From contig CAINDA010000028.1 in the NCBI GenBank assembly GCA_903847205.1, positions 96,770 through 160,769 of the forward strand: a stretch of DNA of 64,000 nucleotides. The letters run 5' to 3'. The translations under genes and the position numbers were made by a program. Positions 10,383-19,018 of the stretch are shown here, piece by piece; within the stretch, counting starts at the first letter, position 1; the number at the start of each line of letters is the position of its first letter. The notes under the pieces were generated by a model, which worked only from the letters and a program-made list of their open reading frames with translations, had not been told where the DNA came from and ran no database searches. The stretch comes from an uncultured Bacteroidota bacterium (GTDB taxonomy: Bacteria; Bacteroidota; Bacteroidia; 2-12-FULL-35-15).

Positions 10383-10597
10383 GCGCCTTGAAATTTAAAA
10401 CGGGGCATTTCTTTTCCTTCCGAAATAATATTTTCAGTAAACATTTTCAAAGGCCTCACCCATAAATTTTCTCCTTCTGGCTGATAAAGCGCTTTATATA
10501 CAACCATCTCTTCAAGGGTTTCACTGTGTTTTGCGATACCTATTACTTCGTAGTTTCCGCCCTTGTAATGCTGATATTTTCCTAGAGCTAATTTCAT
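10379..10597 (-). CDS. DUF1653 domain protein
   Basis: A 72-residue protein that is a single DUF1653 domain: GKYQHYKGGNYEVIGIAKHSETLEEMVVYKALY, then LWVRPLKMFTE. The family is widespread and its biochemical function is unknown to me. It starts 33 bp beyond the end of the metallo-hydrolase gene on the same strand and may be co-transcribed with it. Confidence 0.88.
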   Translation of the reverse strand: MKLALGKYQHYKGGNYEVIGIAKHSETLEEMVVYKALYQPEGENLWVRPLKMFTENIISEGKEMPRFKFQGA

Positions 10598-10629
10598 TTT
10601 TACGGAATTACAAATTGATAAATTGAAAT

Positions 10630-11268
10630 TTAAACTAAAAAAGGATTATTCTTCCGCTCAAAACCGATGGTGGTAGATGGTCCGTGCCCGCTGTAAACTT
10701 TATAACTATCTCCTAAAGGAAATAATTTATTTTTAATGCTGCTGATGAGAGTTTTAAAATCGCCGCCGGGCAGATCGCTCCGCCCGATGCTTCCCTGAAA
10801 TAAAACATCACCGGCAATCATTAACTGCTGTCCGCGGCTATAAAATGTGATACTTCCGGGAGAATGCCCGGGGGTTAAAAGTATCTCTAACACTTCATTT
10901 CCAAAAGTGATTTTATCGCCTTCAATTAAATAAACAGAGGGCTCAGGAGACGGTTCGGCATTTAAGCTGTACATGGCTGCTGTGCTCATGTAAGCATCAA
11001 GAACGGGCTGATCGAGTTTATTTATTTCGAGTTTCAAATTATATTTATCTGAAACAAATCCGTTGCCGAATATGTGATCAAGATGGCAGTGCGTATTTAT
11101 TAATTTTACAGGTTTTAATTTATTGTCTTCTATAAAGCCTGCTAATTCAGATCGTTCACGGCTATCATAACAGCCTGGGTCAATAATAACACACTCTTTT
11201 GTTTCATCAAAAAGGAGATATGTGTTTTCCTGAAAAGGACCGAAAACAAAAGTTTTAATTGAAATCAT
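10630..11268 (-). CDS. MBL-fold metallo-hydrolase (glyoxalase II-like)
   Basis: A 212-residue metallo-beta-lactamase-fold protein. The metal site is visible as THCHLDHIFGNG, a second-ligand His in LLTPGHSPGSITFY, the Asp of MIAGDVLF and a C-terminal SGHGPSTTIGFE. The lack of a C-terminal substrate domain and the length resemble the YcbL/GloB-like group of hydroxyacylglutathione-type hydrolases. The substrate is not determined by sequence. Cytoplasmic. Confidence 0.9.
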   Translation of the reverse strand: MISIKTFVFGPFQENTYLLFDETKECVIIDPGCYDSRERSELAGFIEDNKLKPVKLINTHCHLDHIFGNGFVSDKYNLKLEINKLDQPVLDAYMSTAAMYSLNAEPSPEPSVYLIEGDKITFGNEVLEILLTPGHSPGSITFYSRGQQLMIAGDVLFQGSIGRSDLPGGDFKTLISSIKNKLFPLGDSYKVYSGHGPSTTIGFERKNNPFLV

Positions 11269-11378
11269 AAGGAAGATTTATTTTATTTATTAAAGGAGGT
11301 TTTCTTTTAGAAAGAAATTTTTTCAGGCGGTGAGAGTGGTGCTTTAATAATCCATTTCATTCATTCTTCGTTTTTTAT

Positions 11379-11654
11379 TCAATGCCTTGGCGGAAAGTAT
11401 TTTTTGCGCCAAATTTTTATTTTAGCATCTACAGGCTTTTTAAAAAAGAAATAAGCGCCGGTCATTAAAATGAGATAAGGAATTGCCATTAAATAAAGTA
11501 TCCCTGTATTCAGTCCTTTTGCAATTGAACCTCCGCTTGACAAGTCGCTTTCAACTGTAGTTTTACACATAGCACATTGCGCAAATGTGGTTGCACTGCT
11601 GATGAGCAGAAAAAACATGAGAATTAAAAATGCCAATTTTTTTTTGTTTTTCAT
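11379..11654 (-). CDS. Small membrane protein with a CAMC motif, oxidase-cluster associated
   Basis: A 91-residue protein with a signal peptide ending TTFAQ, immediately followed by CAMCKTTVESD, then one transmembrane helix (LYLMAIPYLILMTGAYFFF) and a short basic tail. The CxxC at the mature N-terminus would face the periplasm and could bind a metal or shuttle thiols. It is the last gene of the SCO-DUF420 group, so a part in oxidase assembly is inferred from position only. Confidence 0.72.
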   Translation of the reverse strand: MKNKKKLAFLILMFFLLISSATTFAQCAMCKTTVESDLSSGGSIAKGLNTGILYLMAIPYLILMTGAYFFFKKPVDAKIKIWRKKYFPPRH

Positions 11655-11705
11655 CTCTGATAAAACTGATACATTAGAAAAATTTACTGCATTAAAGTTA
11701 CAAAA

Positions 11706-12257
11706 TTAAAATAAATAATACGGTGAAATCATCAAATATACAGCCACACCGGTAATGGTAACATACAGCCATATCGGGAAACTCCAGCGTACTAATTTTT
11801 TATGTTTCATCTTATACATTTCACCATCGGGAAGCTGGGATTTCAGTCCGTAATAAAAAGACAATAAAATTAAAGGGAGTACGGCTGCCGCCAGAATAAT
11901 ATGACTGATAAGCAGAACAAGATAAGGCGCACGAAGGGGGGAATCTTTAGGGAAAATAGTTTCCTGTACTAACCAATGAAAAGTGATATAAGACAAAAGA
12001 AATACAGCGGACAGACAAAATGTAATGACATTTAGTTTTTTATGAACCGGAATGTTTTTTTCCTTAATCATGTAAAGCGATAATAAAAGCAAAAGCGTGC
12101 AGGCCCCATTGATCATGGCATTCAGCTTAGGCAGTTTGTAAACGAAGGCAGGAATGATATCCGGCACGGGCAGTATTTTTTTATTTAGTATTATTACTGC
12201 TGTAAATACTACCAGCGAAACAGCCGTTACTAACCTGAAAACCTGCTTATCATTCAT
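11706..12257 (-). CDS. DUF420 membrane protein, cytochrome oxidase assembly type
   Basis: A 183-residue integral membrane protein with about five hydrophobic segments and conserved polar patches (KLPKLNAMINGACT, HKKLNVITFCLSAVFL, KLVRWSFPIWLYVTITGVAVYLM) typical of DUF420. This family lies next to SCO and cox genes in many Bacteroidota and Bacillota and resembles the CtaM group needed for haem-copper oxidase maturation. It lies downstream of the SCO-like gene on the same strand. Confidence 0.85.
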   Translation of the reverse strand: MNDKQVFRLVTAVSLVVFTAVIILNKKILPVPDIIPAFVYKLPKLNAMINGACTLLLLLSLYMIKEKNIPVHKKLNVITFCLSAVFLLSYITFHWLVQETIFPKDSPLRAPYLVLLISHIILAAAVLPLILLSFYYGLKSQLPDGEMYKMKHKKLVRWSFPIWLYVTITGVAVYLMISPYYLF

Positions 12258-12357
12258 TGTATATATTTTTTAAAATGTTTTTTAAAATGTTTTTTGTAAA
12301 AAACTATCAGCTCTGAAAATTTGTTCAGCTCATGTGATAAGAGTTCTACTATTTTTC

Positions 12358-13038
12358 CTACAAACTGGGGCTCTTCTTGTTTTTAGTTTCTTTGATATAA
12401 TATTCTGCAATCAACACTTTTATATCATCCAATAAATTGTTTACTTCTTTAATATTTGTTCCGTGATAAATACCGCGGATATGTTTTTCTTTATCAACTA
12501 AAATAAAAAAATCACTGCCCATTAAATCAGCTGAAGTCCCTTGTTCTTTGAATAGCGGGAGTAAATAACCATTCTGGGCTAAATCGACTAATTGCTTTTT
12601 ATCGCCGGTAACAAAAGTCCATGTTTTAGTATCTGCGTGAACCATATCTGCGTATCTTTTTAGTACCGGTACCGAATCATTTTCGGGTTTTGAGGTAAGT
12701 GATAAGAGCTGCACGGTTCCATTTGTATAAGCGAATTTGTCCTGAACACGAAGCAGTTCAGCTGCCATTCTGGGACAGATAGATTTGTTCTCAGTATAAA
12801 AATAATCGGCAACATAAATTTTTCCATCATAGGTTTTATCAGTGATGTTATTTCCATCCTGGTTAACAAAGCTGAAAGGAGGAACAGTATAATAAATCGT
12901 GTCTTTGCCTTTAGCTGGGGCGAGCTTTTCACCGTAGAAAGGCAGATGTATAAAATTGTGTTTGCCGGTTGTAAGAATTACATAAAATACAGAAGGAAAT
13001 GATAAGAGAAAAAGCAGGATAATGATTTTGTTTTTCAA
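12358..13038 (-). CDS. SCO1/SenC-family protein with degenerate copper site
   Basis: A 226-residue membrane-anchored thioredoxin-fold protein of the SCO family, which normally delivers copper to the CuA site of oxidase subunit II. The order VADYFYTENKSICPRMAAELLRVQ, then VTGDKKQLVDLAQNGY and FFILVDKEKHIRGIYHGTN, fits the family. However, where SCO proteins have CxxxC this one has NKSIC, so the first Cys is Asn; and the usual His before the FxLVD strand is absent (DLMGSDFF). The start is TTG (no ATG is available before the signal anchor). It lies between the cox operon terminator and the DUF420 gene. Confidence 0.87.
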   Translation of the reverse strand: MKNKIIILLFLLSFPSVFYVILTTGKHNFIHLPFYGEKLAPAKGKDTIYYTVPPFSFVNQDGNNITDKTYDGKIYVADYFYTENKSICPRMAAELLRVQDKFAYTNGTVQLLSLTSKPENDSVPVLKRYADMVHADTKTWTFVTGDKKQLVDLAQNGYLLPLFKEQGTSADLMGSDFFILVDKEKHIRGIYHGTNIKEVNNLLDDIKVLIAEYYIKETKNKKSPSL

Positions 13039-13075
13039 AATAAAAAGGTGTTAAAACGTATTATGATAAAAAAAA

Positions 13076-13100
13076 ATGGCTCCGCATGATACGGAGCCAT
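13076..13100 (-). terminator. Terminator of the cox subunit operon
   Basis: ATGGCTCCG (13076-13084) pairs perfectly with CGGAGCCAT (13092-13100) around a 7-nt loop. Read on the minus strand it is followed by a long T-run. It separates ctaB-cox3-cox3-cox4 from the SCO group. Confidence 0.88.
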
Positions 13101-13164
13101 AAATCTATTTTGATTAATTATTTTTAGATACTATTCTGCGCATGTGAATGCAGGGCACGCATCA

Positions 13165-13644
13165 TTATTTTTCGCCATCTTCAGCCGGTTCCGGCTCTTC
13201 AACCTTACCTGATGCAGCGTTTTTGTTAAGTTCTATTTTTTGTTTTGAGATCAGGTCGTCCATTTTGTTTTTATGTACTTTACAATAGTTTGCTTCGGCC
13301 ACAATAATGCATATCAGGTAAACTATAAACAGCATGTAAGGGCCAAGAATGCTCCATTTCATTACTTTCTTTTCGTGCCCCAGGTGCATAAAGCTGAATA
13401 CAATAAAAAATGCTTTTAAAACTGTTAAGCCGATAAAAATAAATTTTAATAGAATAGAGGATGTTCTGTCGGATTCTAATAAGCCCATTTGCATTGCAAA
13501 TGAACCTATGATAAGCTCAACAATTGTAACTGAGAGCATAATCCAGAAAACAGACCATAACTTCTTACGAATAGTTTTTCCTTCTTCCTCACTGTGTTGA
13601 GCCATTAACTCATACTGTGGATAATTATCGTGAAATTCTGACAT
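13165..13644 (-). CDS. Cytochrome c oxidase subunit IV family protein
   Basis: A 159-residue protein with three hydrophobic helices (LWSVFWIMLSVTIVELIIG, ILLKFIFIGLTVLKAFFIV, GPYMLFIVYLICIIVAEA) and the FSFMHLGHE motif shared by prokaryotic subunit IV (CyoD/CtaF-like). The C-terminus is an acidic tail (EPEPAEDGEK). It is the last gene of the cox operon and is followed by a clear terminator. It is a small accessory subunit of the haem-copper oxidase. Confidence 0.88.
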   Translation of the reverse strand: MSEFHDNYPQYELMAQHSEEEGKTIRKKLWSVFWIMLSVTIVELIIGSFAMQMGLLESDRTSSILLKFIFIGLTVLKAFFIVFSFMHLGHEKKVMKWSILGPYMLFIVYLICIIVAEANYCKVHKNKMDDLISKQKIELNKNAASGKVEEPEPAEDGEK

Positions 13645-13708
13645 AATAAAATAATATTAAAATGAATAAATTTTAAATCCTAAACGAAATACTGAAACAA
13701 CTCTGCTG

Positions 13709-14434
13709 TTATAACAAATAGAAAAATGTAAATACAAATACCCAGACTAAATCCACAAAGTGCCAGTATAATCCGGTTTTTTCAACCATTTCATAATGTC
13801 CTCGTCTTTCGTAAGTTCCTTTTACCACATTGGTGAAAATAACTATGTTAATAATTACCCCGCTGAAAACATGGAATCCGTGGAATCCTGTAATGAAGAA
13901 AAAGAAGTTGGCGAAAACAGGAAGACCGTATTCATTCACTGTCATGTTAGCACCGTAAACTGTTTTTTCAATCCACTGTCCGTTTTCAAACACACTGCGT
14001 AAAGCACCATGATGAGTACCCACAATAAAATGATACCACTCCCAAGCCTGTGAGCCAACAAACATTGCACCGCCGATAATAGTAAGAAGCAGCCATATTG
14101 TTACTTTCTTTTTATCATTGCGATGACCTGCTTCTACAGCTAATACCATAGTAACAGAGCTCATGATTAGGATTAGCGTCATCAAACCAACATACGCCAA
14201 AGGAATATGGCCTGAATAAAAAGGAAAGTGAGTAAACACATCTCCCGGAATGGGCCATACTTCGGGATGTTTGTGACGCATGAAGCCATACGCACATAAT
14301 AATCCTGAAAATGTTAATGCATCAGAAACCAGGAAAAACCACATGTATAATTTTCCGTAACTAACGCCAAATGGTGATTTACCACCACTCCAAGCTGATT
14401 CTGAATCCGATTCTGCGACTGCGTGACCTGCCAT
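13709..14434 (-). CDS. Cytochrome c oxidase subunit III
   Basis: A 241-residue integral membrane protein of the haem-copper oxidase subunit III family. Signature pieces are GKLYMWFFLVSDALTFSGLL, VGSQAWEWYHFI and the C-terminal FFITGFHGFHVFSGVI...GLYWHFVDLVWVFVFTFFYLL. About six transmembrane helices are visible. It directly follows a second, shorter subunit III gene, a pairing common in Bacteroidota, where the two may act together in one complex. Confidence 0.93.
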   Translation of the reverse strand: MAGHAVAESDSESAWSGGKSPFGVSYGKLYMWFFLVSDALTFSGLLCAYGFMRHKHPEVWPIPGDVFTHFPFYSGHIPLAYVGLMTLILIMSSVTMVLAVEAGHRNDKKKVTIWLLLTIIGGAMFVGSQAWEWYHFIVGTHHGALRSVFENGQWIEKTVYGANMTVNEYGLPVFANFFFFITGFHGFHVFSGVIINIVIFTNVVKGTYERRGHYEMVEKTGLYWHFVDLVWVFVFTFFYLL

Positions 14435-14501
14435 ATTTTTTTACTGATTATAAATTAAAAATTAATTTTCGGGTGCTAATATGCAAATTTCGCTGGAATT
14501 T

Positions 14502-15086
14502 TCAGCGGACAAATAACAAAAATAAAAACAAATATATCCAAAGCAAATCTAAAAAGTGCCAGAAAATTGCGCAAAGCTTTATTCCATAAAGATTTTCTGA
14601 ATTGTATTTTTCTCCTAATGATTTAATCCAGACAACTCCTAAAGCCATTATACCGCCTGCTAAATGGAGCATGTGCAGACCGGTTAAAATATATAAAAAA
14701 GATCCGGAAGCATTACTGTACTTGCCGGCAAATACTATTTTTTGATTATAAAGCACGCTCCAGGCATTAAACTGGCAGATTATAAAAATAAGGCCGAGCA
14801 TCAATGTTATTGATACTGCAATTTTTAAATTTTTAAGATCATTTTTTTTAGCTGCAGCTAGAGCCCAATTCATTGTTACACTGCTGATCATAATAACAGC
14901 GGTGCTTACATAAAACAGTTGCGGCAAATCAAATTTTAACCAGTCGCCTTTTTCCTGGCGTACCACATAAGCGCTCGTTAACCCGGCAAACACCATCACC
15001 ATGCTCACCATGCCAAGCCACAAGAGAGGTTTTCCAACCTTTTCCCGGGTGATGCGTTTTTCGCTTAAAGTTAATACTGTATCCAT
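14502..15086 (-). CDS. Second cytochrome c oxidase subunit III-like protein
   Basis: A 194-residue, about five-helix subunit III homolog: GKPLLWLGMVSMVMVFAGLTSAYVV at the N-terminus and LTGLHMLHLAGGIMALGVVW...FWHFLDLLWIYLFLFLL at the C-terminus. It is shorter than the following subunit III gene and differs in sequence, so it is an old paralog rather than a recent copy. It lies 52 bp downstream of heme O synthase in the same operon. Confidence 0.9.
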   Translation of the reverse strand: MDTVLTLSEKRITREKVGKPLLWLGMVSMVMVFAGLTSAYVVRQEKGDWLKFDLPQLFYVSTAVIMISSVTMNWALAAAKKNDLKNLKIAVSITLMLGLIFIICQFNAWSVLYNQKIVFAGKYSNASGSFLYILTGLHMLHLAGGIMALGVVWIKSLGEKYNSENLYGIKLCAIFWHFLDLLWIYLFLFLLFVR

Positions 15087-15138
15087 TTTTGTTTAATCTA
15101 TTTTAAATTTCATTTGAAAAATCAGAATGAAATTATTT

Positions 15139-15996
15139 TTATTTCCCGATCATCACTGCCAGCTGAACAACCGGCAGATAAATAAACGAGCCGAACATTA
15201 ATCGGCGTGCGGCTTCAACTGTACATTCTTTAAATAATATGTATGCCTGGTAAGCAAAAAGTCCGCCGCAGGCGGATATTACAAACGCAGAAACAATGCC
15301 TGACATGCCGAAGAATACAGGAAATAAACTGATTGGAAGTAAAAATAAGGTATAAACCAGCACCTGAAAGGCACTGCTTTTGTTTCTTCCCCCTAAGGAA
15401 GGCAGCATGCGGAATCCGGCTTTTTTATAGTCGTCATCAAGCACCCAGGCTATTGCCCAAAAATGAGGGAACTGCCACATAAACTGTACAGCAAACATAA
15501 GCCAGGCAGCAAATTTAATTTCGCCGAAACCAGAAGTCGCAGCTACACATCCTAATAGCGGAGGAATAGCGCCTGGCAGAGCTCCTACAAAAACTGCAAA
15601 AGGGGTTACACGTTTTAAAGGTGTATAAACAAGGGTATATAAAACTAGAGCCAGAGCGCCTAAAATACCGCTCATTGGATTCATAAAAATAGTCAGAACA
15701 GCGATGCCGGCAATACCCATTAAGGAAGCCAGCATAAAAGATTCATTTATACTCATCCGCTCCTGAGGCAGGGGCCTGTTTTGAGTACGGTTCATTAATT
15801 TATCCAGATTTTTTTCGATGATCTGGTTAAAACCGTTAGAAGCACCTGTAACTAAAAAACCTCCTAAAATAAGCAGAAGCATTTTACTCCAATTCACCTG
15901 CTCTGAGCCGATAACAAAGCCGATTACAGCAGACAGCACAACTAACGAAGCTAATCGCAGTTTTACAAATTGCACATAATCTTGTACTTTACTCAT
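15139..15996 (-). CDS. ctaB: Protoheme IX farnesyltransferase (heme O synthase)
   Basis: A UbiA-superfamily membrane prenyltransferase that makes haem O for the terminal oxidase. The first Asp-rich site region reads NQIIEKNLDKLMNRTQNRPLP; later pieces are YTPLKRVTPFAVFVGALPGAIPPLLG and WQFPHFWAIAWVLDDDYKKAGFRMLP, all family hallmarks, with about eight or nine helices. I chose the ATG at 15996 (MSKVQDYVQFVKLRL, 285 residues); the frame also extends to a TTG at 16041, which would add 15 polar residues. It heads the cox subunit operon. Genes for subunits I and II are not adjacent. Confidence 0.94.
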   Translation of the reverse strand: MSKVQDYVQFVKLRLASLVVLSAVIGFVIGSEQVNWSKMLLLILGGFLVTGASNGFNQIIEKNLDKLMNRTQNRPLPQERMSINESFMLASLMGIAGIAVLTIFMNPMSGILGALALVLYTLVYTPLKRVTPFAVFVGALPGAIPPLLGCVAATSGFGEIKFAAWLMFAVQFMWQFPHFWAIAWVLDDDYKKAGFRMLPSLGGRNKSSAFQVLVYTLFLLPISLFPVFFGMSGIVSAFVISACGGLFAYQAYILFKECTVEAARRLMFGSFIYLPVVQLAVMIGK

Positions 15997-16206
15997 CACA
16001 GAAATAGAATTTTCAGCAGTATTTATGTTTTCCGTCAGCAAATTTTTTATTTTTTTTGTTTACGGGTACAATTTTACCAATTTATTATGATTTAGAGAAA
16101 AGTTAGGATGAAAATTTAGACGATTATCAAATAATTACGGATGAATCTCAAAATTCAATTGAAATTATATTAATAATTTCTGGGCAGGATTAATTGCAGC
16201 AATCAT

Positions 16207-16557
16207 TTATTTTCCTGTTTTCAGTTTCTTATTCTCTTTATGCCTTTTGCTGTCGCGTTTGGTTTTTTTCTCCATGTTTTTTTTTAAGGCCTTTGTTAAG
16301 TCAATACCCGTTTGGTTAGCAAGGCAGATAATAACAAATAAAACATCTGCCAGTTCATCAGAAAGTTTATTATCCTTCTCATTTTTCTTAAAAGACTGCT
16401 CGCCGTAAGTGCGGGAGATAATGCGTGCTACTTCGCCCACTTCTTCCGTAAGCATAGCCATATTGGTAAGTTCATTGAAATAACGCACACCATGTGTATT
16501 TATCCATTCATCTACTTTTTGCTGCGCTTCTTTTATGCTGATTGATTGGCCTGCCAT
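16207..16557 (-). CDS. MazG-like nucleotide pyrophosphohydrolase
   Basis: A 116-residue all-alpha NTP pyrophosphohydrolase. The metal-binding pattern EEVGEVARIISRTYGE followed by LSDELADVLFVIICLANQTGID gives the ExxE...DELAD...D arrangement of MazG-type and RS21-C6-like enzymes, which hydrolyse NTPs or dNTPs to monophosphate and pyrophosphate. The C-terminus ends in a very basic tail (KKTKRDSKRHKENKK). It is probably a house-cleaning enzyme. Confidence 0.9.
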   Translation of the reverse strand: MAGQSISIKEAQQKVDEWINTHGVRYFNELTNMAMLTEEVGEVARIISRTYGEQSFKKNEKDNKLSDELADVLFVIICLANQTGIDLTKALKKNMEKKTKRDSKRHKENKKLKTGK

Positions 16558-16804
16558 TGGTATTGTGTAATATTATTAGTTCGCTTGAATGATTAACAAA
16601 ATTTAAAGGGAACAAAAAAAGGATAGTTCCTGAAATTCAATTAGATTATTATCTGCCAGCATCCAATATGGAACATCTCACGGCAACGCGATTGCAATTT
16701 ACTGTTTTTTCAGCATGTAAAAGAAAAAACAAATCGAGGGGATTTTATTCAATCGGTATACATTCAAAAAGAGATATTTCTTTAGTTTTTTACTGCCCAT
16801 TCAA

Positions 16805-17020
16805 TTAAAGGGCAGGTTCAGAGAGGTATTCCTTAAGATGATTAGAAACTAAAGATGCATAGTATGGCGAAGTCATAGATGTTTTATTCAGATGCTTGAG
16901 TAATCCCGGCTGCACATCCTTAATCCCGGCGGTTAACTGGATAACCCCATCCATAAGTTCATCGGATTTTTTTAGTATTCGCAGTAAAATCTGCACCCGG
17001 TTATTATTTTTTGTTTTCAT
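16805..17020 (-). CDS. Small hypothetical protein
   Basis: A 71-residue open frame with an ATG start (MKTKNNNRVQILLRILKKSDELMDG). It is predicted to be helical and has no signal peptide or recognised domain. It sits alone in a 570-bp space between the MazG-like and OmpA genes. It could be real, but there is little beyond the open frame to support it. Confidence 0.35.
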   Translation of the reverse strand: MKTKNNNRVQILLRILKKSDELMDGVIQLTAGIKDVQPGLLKHLNKTSMTSPYYASLVSNHLKEYLSEPAL

Positions 17021-17129
17021 TTTAAAGCATTTGTTATTTCAATAATGAAAATCGATGTCCTGTTTTGCTCCAATGAAATTATTTTTAAGCAATTTCATTG
17101 GAGAGAGGATATATGATAAGCGGTAATTT

Positions 17130-17954
17130 TTATTGGTTAAGCAGTTTGAAAAGTTCTTTGAGGTTAGGAGATAAAATAATTTCAGTTCTCCTGTTTTTCG
17201 CTTTCCCATCTACTGACGTATTATCAGCCACCGGGTAAAATTCGGCTCTGCCGGAAGCGATAATTGTATGCGGATCTACTTTGTTATCTATAGTAAGGAT
17301 ACGCACAATAGATGCCGCGCGTGCAGTGCTGAGAGACCAATTGTCTTCGTATTTGCCGCTTACAGGCACATTATCCGTGTGGCCTTCAATCATTATACTG
17401 ATATCAGGAGTTGTATTAAGCACCGATGCTAAAGTCTGCAAAGCTTCCTTACCCTTTGGATCAACTGCTGCGCTTCCCGATTTAAACAGCAGTTTTTCCT
17501 GAAGCGATACATACAGTCGTCCCTCTTTCAATTCAACGCTTAATTCATCCGGCTTAAAATTGATCAAGGCATCTGCCATAGTCTTTTTAAGTTTAGTAAG
17601 AATATCTTTCTGCGATTGAATGAGTGTCTGAAGGTCTTTCAGGCGCTTAGCCTGATCTGCAATTGTCATTTTAGAATTTTCAATTTCAGTCTGAGAGCTG
17701 GAAGAAAGATTCTGGAGATTTTTTTCTGCATCCGCTTTTCCTTTTTCCAAGCCGGTTTTGTCTGTTTCGAGGCCGGCTTTTTCTTTTTTTAAACCTGCAT
17801 TTTGTAAATTGCACTGATTTAAACTCGAGTGTGTTCCAACACTGTCGCTTTGCAGGGCTTTTACCCGGTTTTGTTCTTTTACAAATTTCTTTTTAGATAC
17901 GCAGGAAGAAAGCACAAGTACAGCGCTTAAGAAAATAAATGAAAGTTTTTTCAT
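17130..17954 (-). CDS. OmpA-family peptidoglycan-binding lipoprotein
   Basis: A 274-residue protein with a lipoprotein signal (LVLSSC, Cys about residue 17), a long coiled coil (about residues 30-130, with KAGLETDKTGLEKGKADAEK) and a C-terminal OmpA domain: IMIEGHTDNVPVSGKYEDNWSLS, ARAASIVRIL, ASGRAEFYPVADN and KAKNRRTEI. The Asp and Arg that bind diaminopimelate in the family are present (HTDN, NRRTE). It probably links the outer membrane to peptidoglycan. Transcribed alone. Confidence 0.92.
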   Translation of the reverse strand: MKKLSFIFLSAVLVLSSCVSKKKFVKEQNRVKALQSDSVGTHSSLNQCNLQNAGLKKEKAGLETDKTGLEKGKADAEKNLQNLSSSSQTEIENSKMTIADQAKRLKDLQTLIQSQKDILTKLKKTMADALINFKPDELSVELKEGRLYVSLQEKLLFKSGSAAVDPKGKEALQTLASVLNTTPDISIMIEGHTDNVPVSGKYEDNWSLSTARAASIVRILTIDNKVDPHTIIASGRAEFYPVADNTSVDGKAKNRRTEIILSPNLKELFKLLNQ

Positions 17955-18144
17955 GATTGGATTTAGATAAAATTATTTTTCGGGACAAAAGTGAATGTTT
18001 CCATCGCATAATTTGTTACATAAATTAAGAGTTAAGTTACATGATTCACATATTTCAATACTATTTAAAATGAGATAAATAAAGCCAAGCATTAAGAAAT
18101 TTTTCAAAAACAATTGATACTTTTACATAAAATAAAAAAGCATC

Positions 18145-18906
18145 ATGAACAAATCAGTAAAACGGGTATTAATAACACTGGCAGTATTAACGGCTTTGTG
18201 GCTGGGAGCCTGCTATGCGCTGCTTATTATATCTCCTAAAATAATTAACAAAACAGGGCAGAGTAAAAATGTTGTATTTCACCTGCAGCCTGTTCAGGAA
18301 TTCAGAACAAACAAAGGAGGCGACAGTATTGATATTGACTGGATACCCAACGATACTGCAAAAATTACTTATATATACCTCCATGGCAACATTGGGCGCT
18401 TAACAAAGGTGATTGACGACCTGCATCCATACGGAAATATATGTTCCCCGGCTTATCCGGGCTATTCAAAATCCACCGGGCATCCTACAACTGAAAATAC
18501 TTTTGAAACAGTGGATATTGTTATCAAATTTTTGAAAGAAAAAAATATTGATTTGAAAAATGTTGTGGTGATAGGTCATTCCCTTGGGGGAGCGCCTGCA
18601 ATGTATGCCGCGGTTCATTATCCCGAACTTAAAAAAGTAATTACTGTAAATACATTTTACAGCATGACAAAAATGTGCGAAGACCAATATAAAATTTTGT
18701 GCATATTCAGCAGCAGTATTCTCAATACTGCATCATTAGCGCCTGACGCAAAAGCCCCGGTATTAATCTGCCACAGCGAGGCAGATAATTATATTCCTTT
18801 TGCGCAGGGCGAAATGTTATTTAAAATTGTAGGTTCACCTCAAAAAGAATTTCGTAAAATAAACGGCACCCACGGCGAGTTTAATATGAACGAAATTTTA
18901 AAATAA
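18145..18906 (+). CDS. Membrane-anchored alpha/beta hydrolase
   Basis: A 253-residue protein with one N-terminal hydrophobic helix (VLITLAVLTALWLGACYALL) and an alpha/beta hydrolase fold. The nucleophile elbow is VIGHSLGGAPAMY (Ser in GHSLGG), the acid is likely in ICHSEADNYIPF, and the His in GTHGEF near the C-terminus. The strand YIYLHGNIGRL gives the oxyanion region. The domain arrangement resembles BEM46/ABHD-type hydrolases. The substrate is unknown. Confidence 0.85.
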   Translation: MNKSVKRVLITLAVLTALWLGACYALLIISPKIINKTGQSKNVVFHLQPVQEFRTNKGGDSIDIDWIPNDTAKITYIYLHGNIGRLTKVIDDLHPYGNICSPAYPGYSKSTGHPTTENTFETVDIVIKFLKEKNIDLKNVVVIGHSLGGAPAMYAAVHYPELKKVITVNTFYSMTKMCEDQYKILCIFSSSILNTASLAPDAKAPVLICHSEADNYIPFAQGEMLFKIVGSPQKEFRKINGTHGEFNMNEILK

Positions 18907-18951
18907 TTATCTGAAATATACTGCAGATAATAAATCATCAATTAGGTCATT

Positions 18952-18967
18952 TGTGATTAATATCACT
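18952..18967. promoter_or_regulatory. CRP/FNR-type palindrome
   Basis: TGTGA-TTAATA-TCACT matches the TGTGA-N6-TCACA site of CRP-type regulators at all but the last base. It lies about 51 bp before a TAnnTTTG box, a typical upstream-activator distance, and a Crp/Fnr-family gene is in the same locus (21594). Confidence 0.5.
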
Positions 18968-19010
18968 AATTGTGCTGATCGCTCTCATCATGCACAATGA
19001 TCCCTTTTTA

Positions 19011-19018
19011 TACTTTTG
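19011..19018 (+). promoter_or_regulatory. Candidate -7 box for the acyl-CoA synthetase gene
   Basis: TACTTTTG fits TAnnTTTG. No -33 TTTG is seen at the normal distance, which would suit a promoter relying on an activator bound at 18952-18967. Confidence 0.4.
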
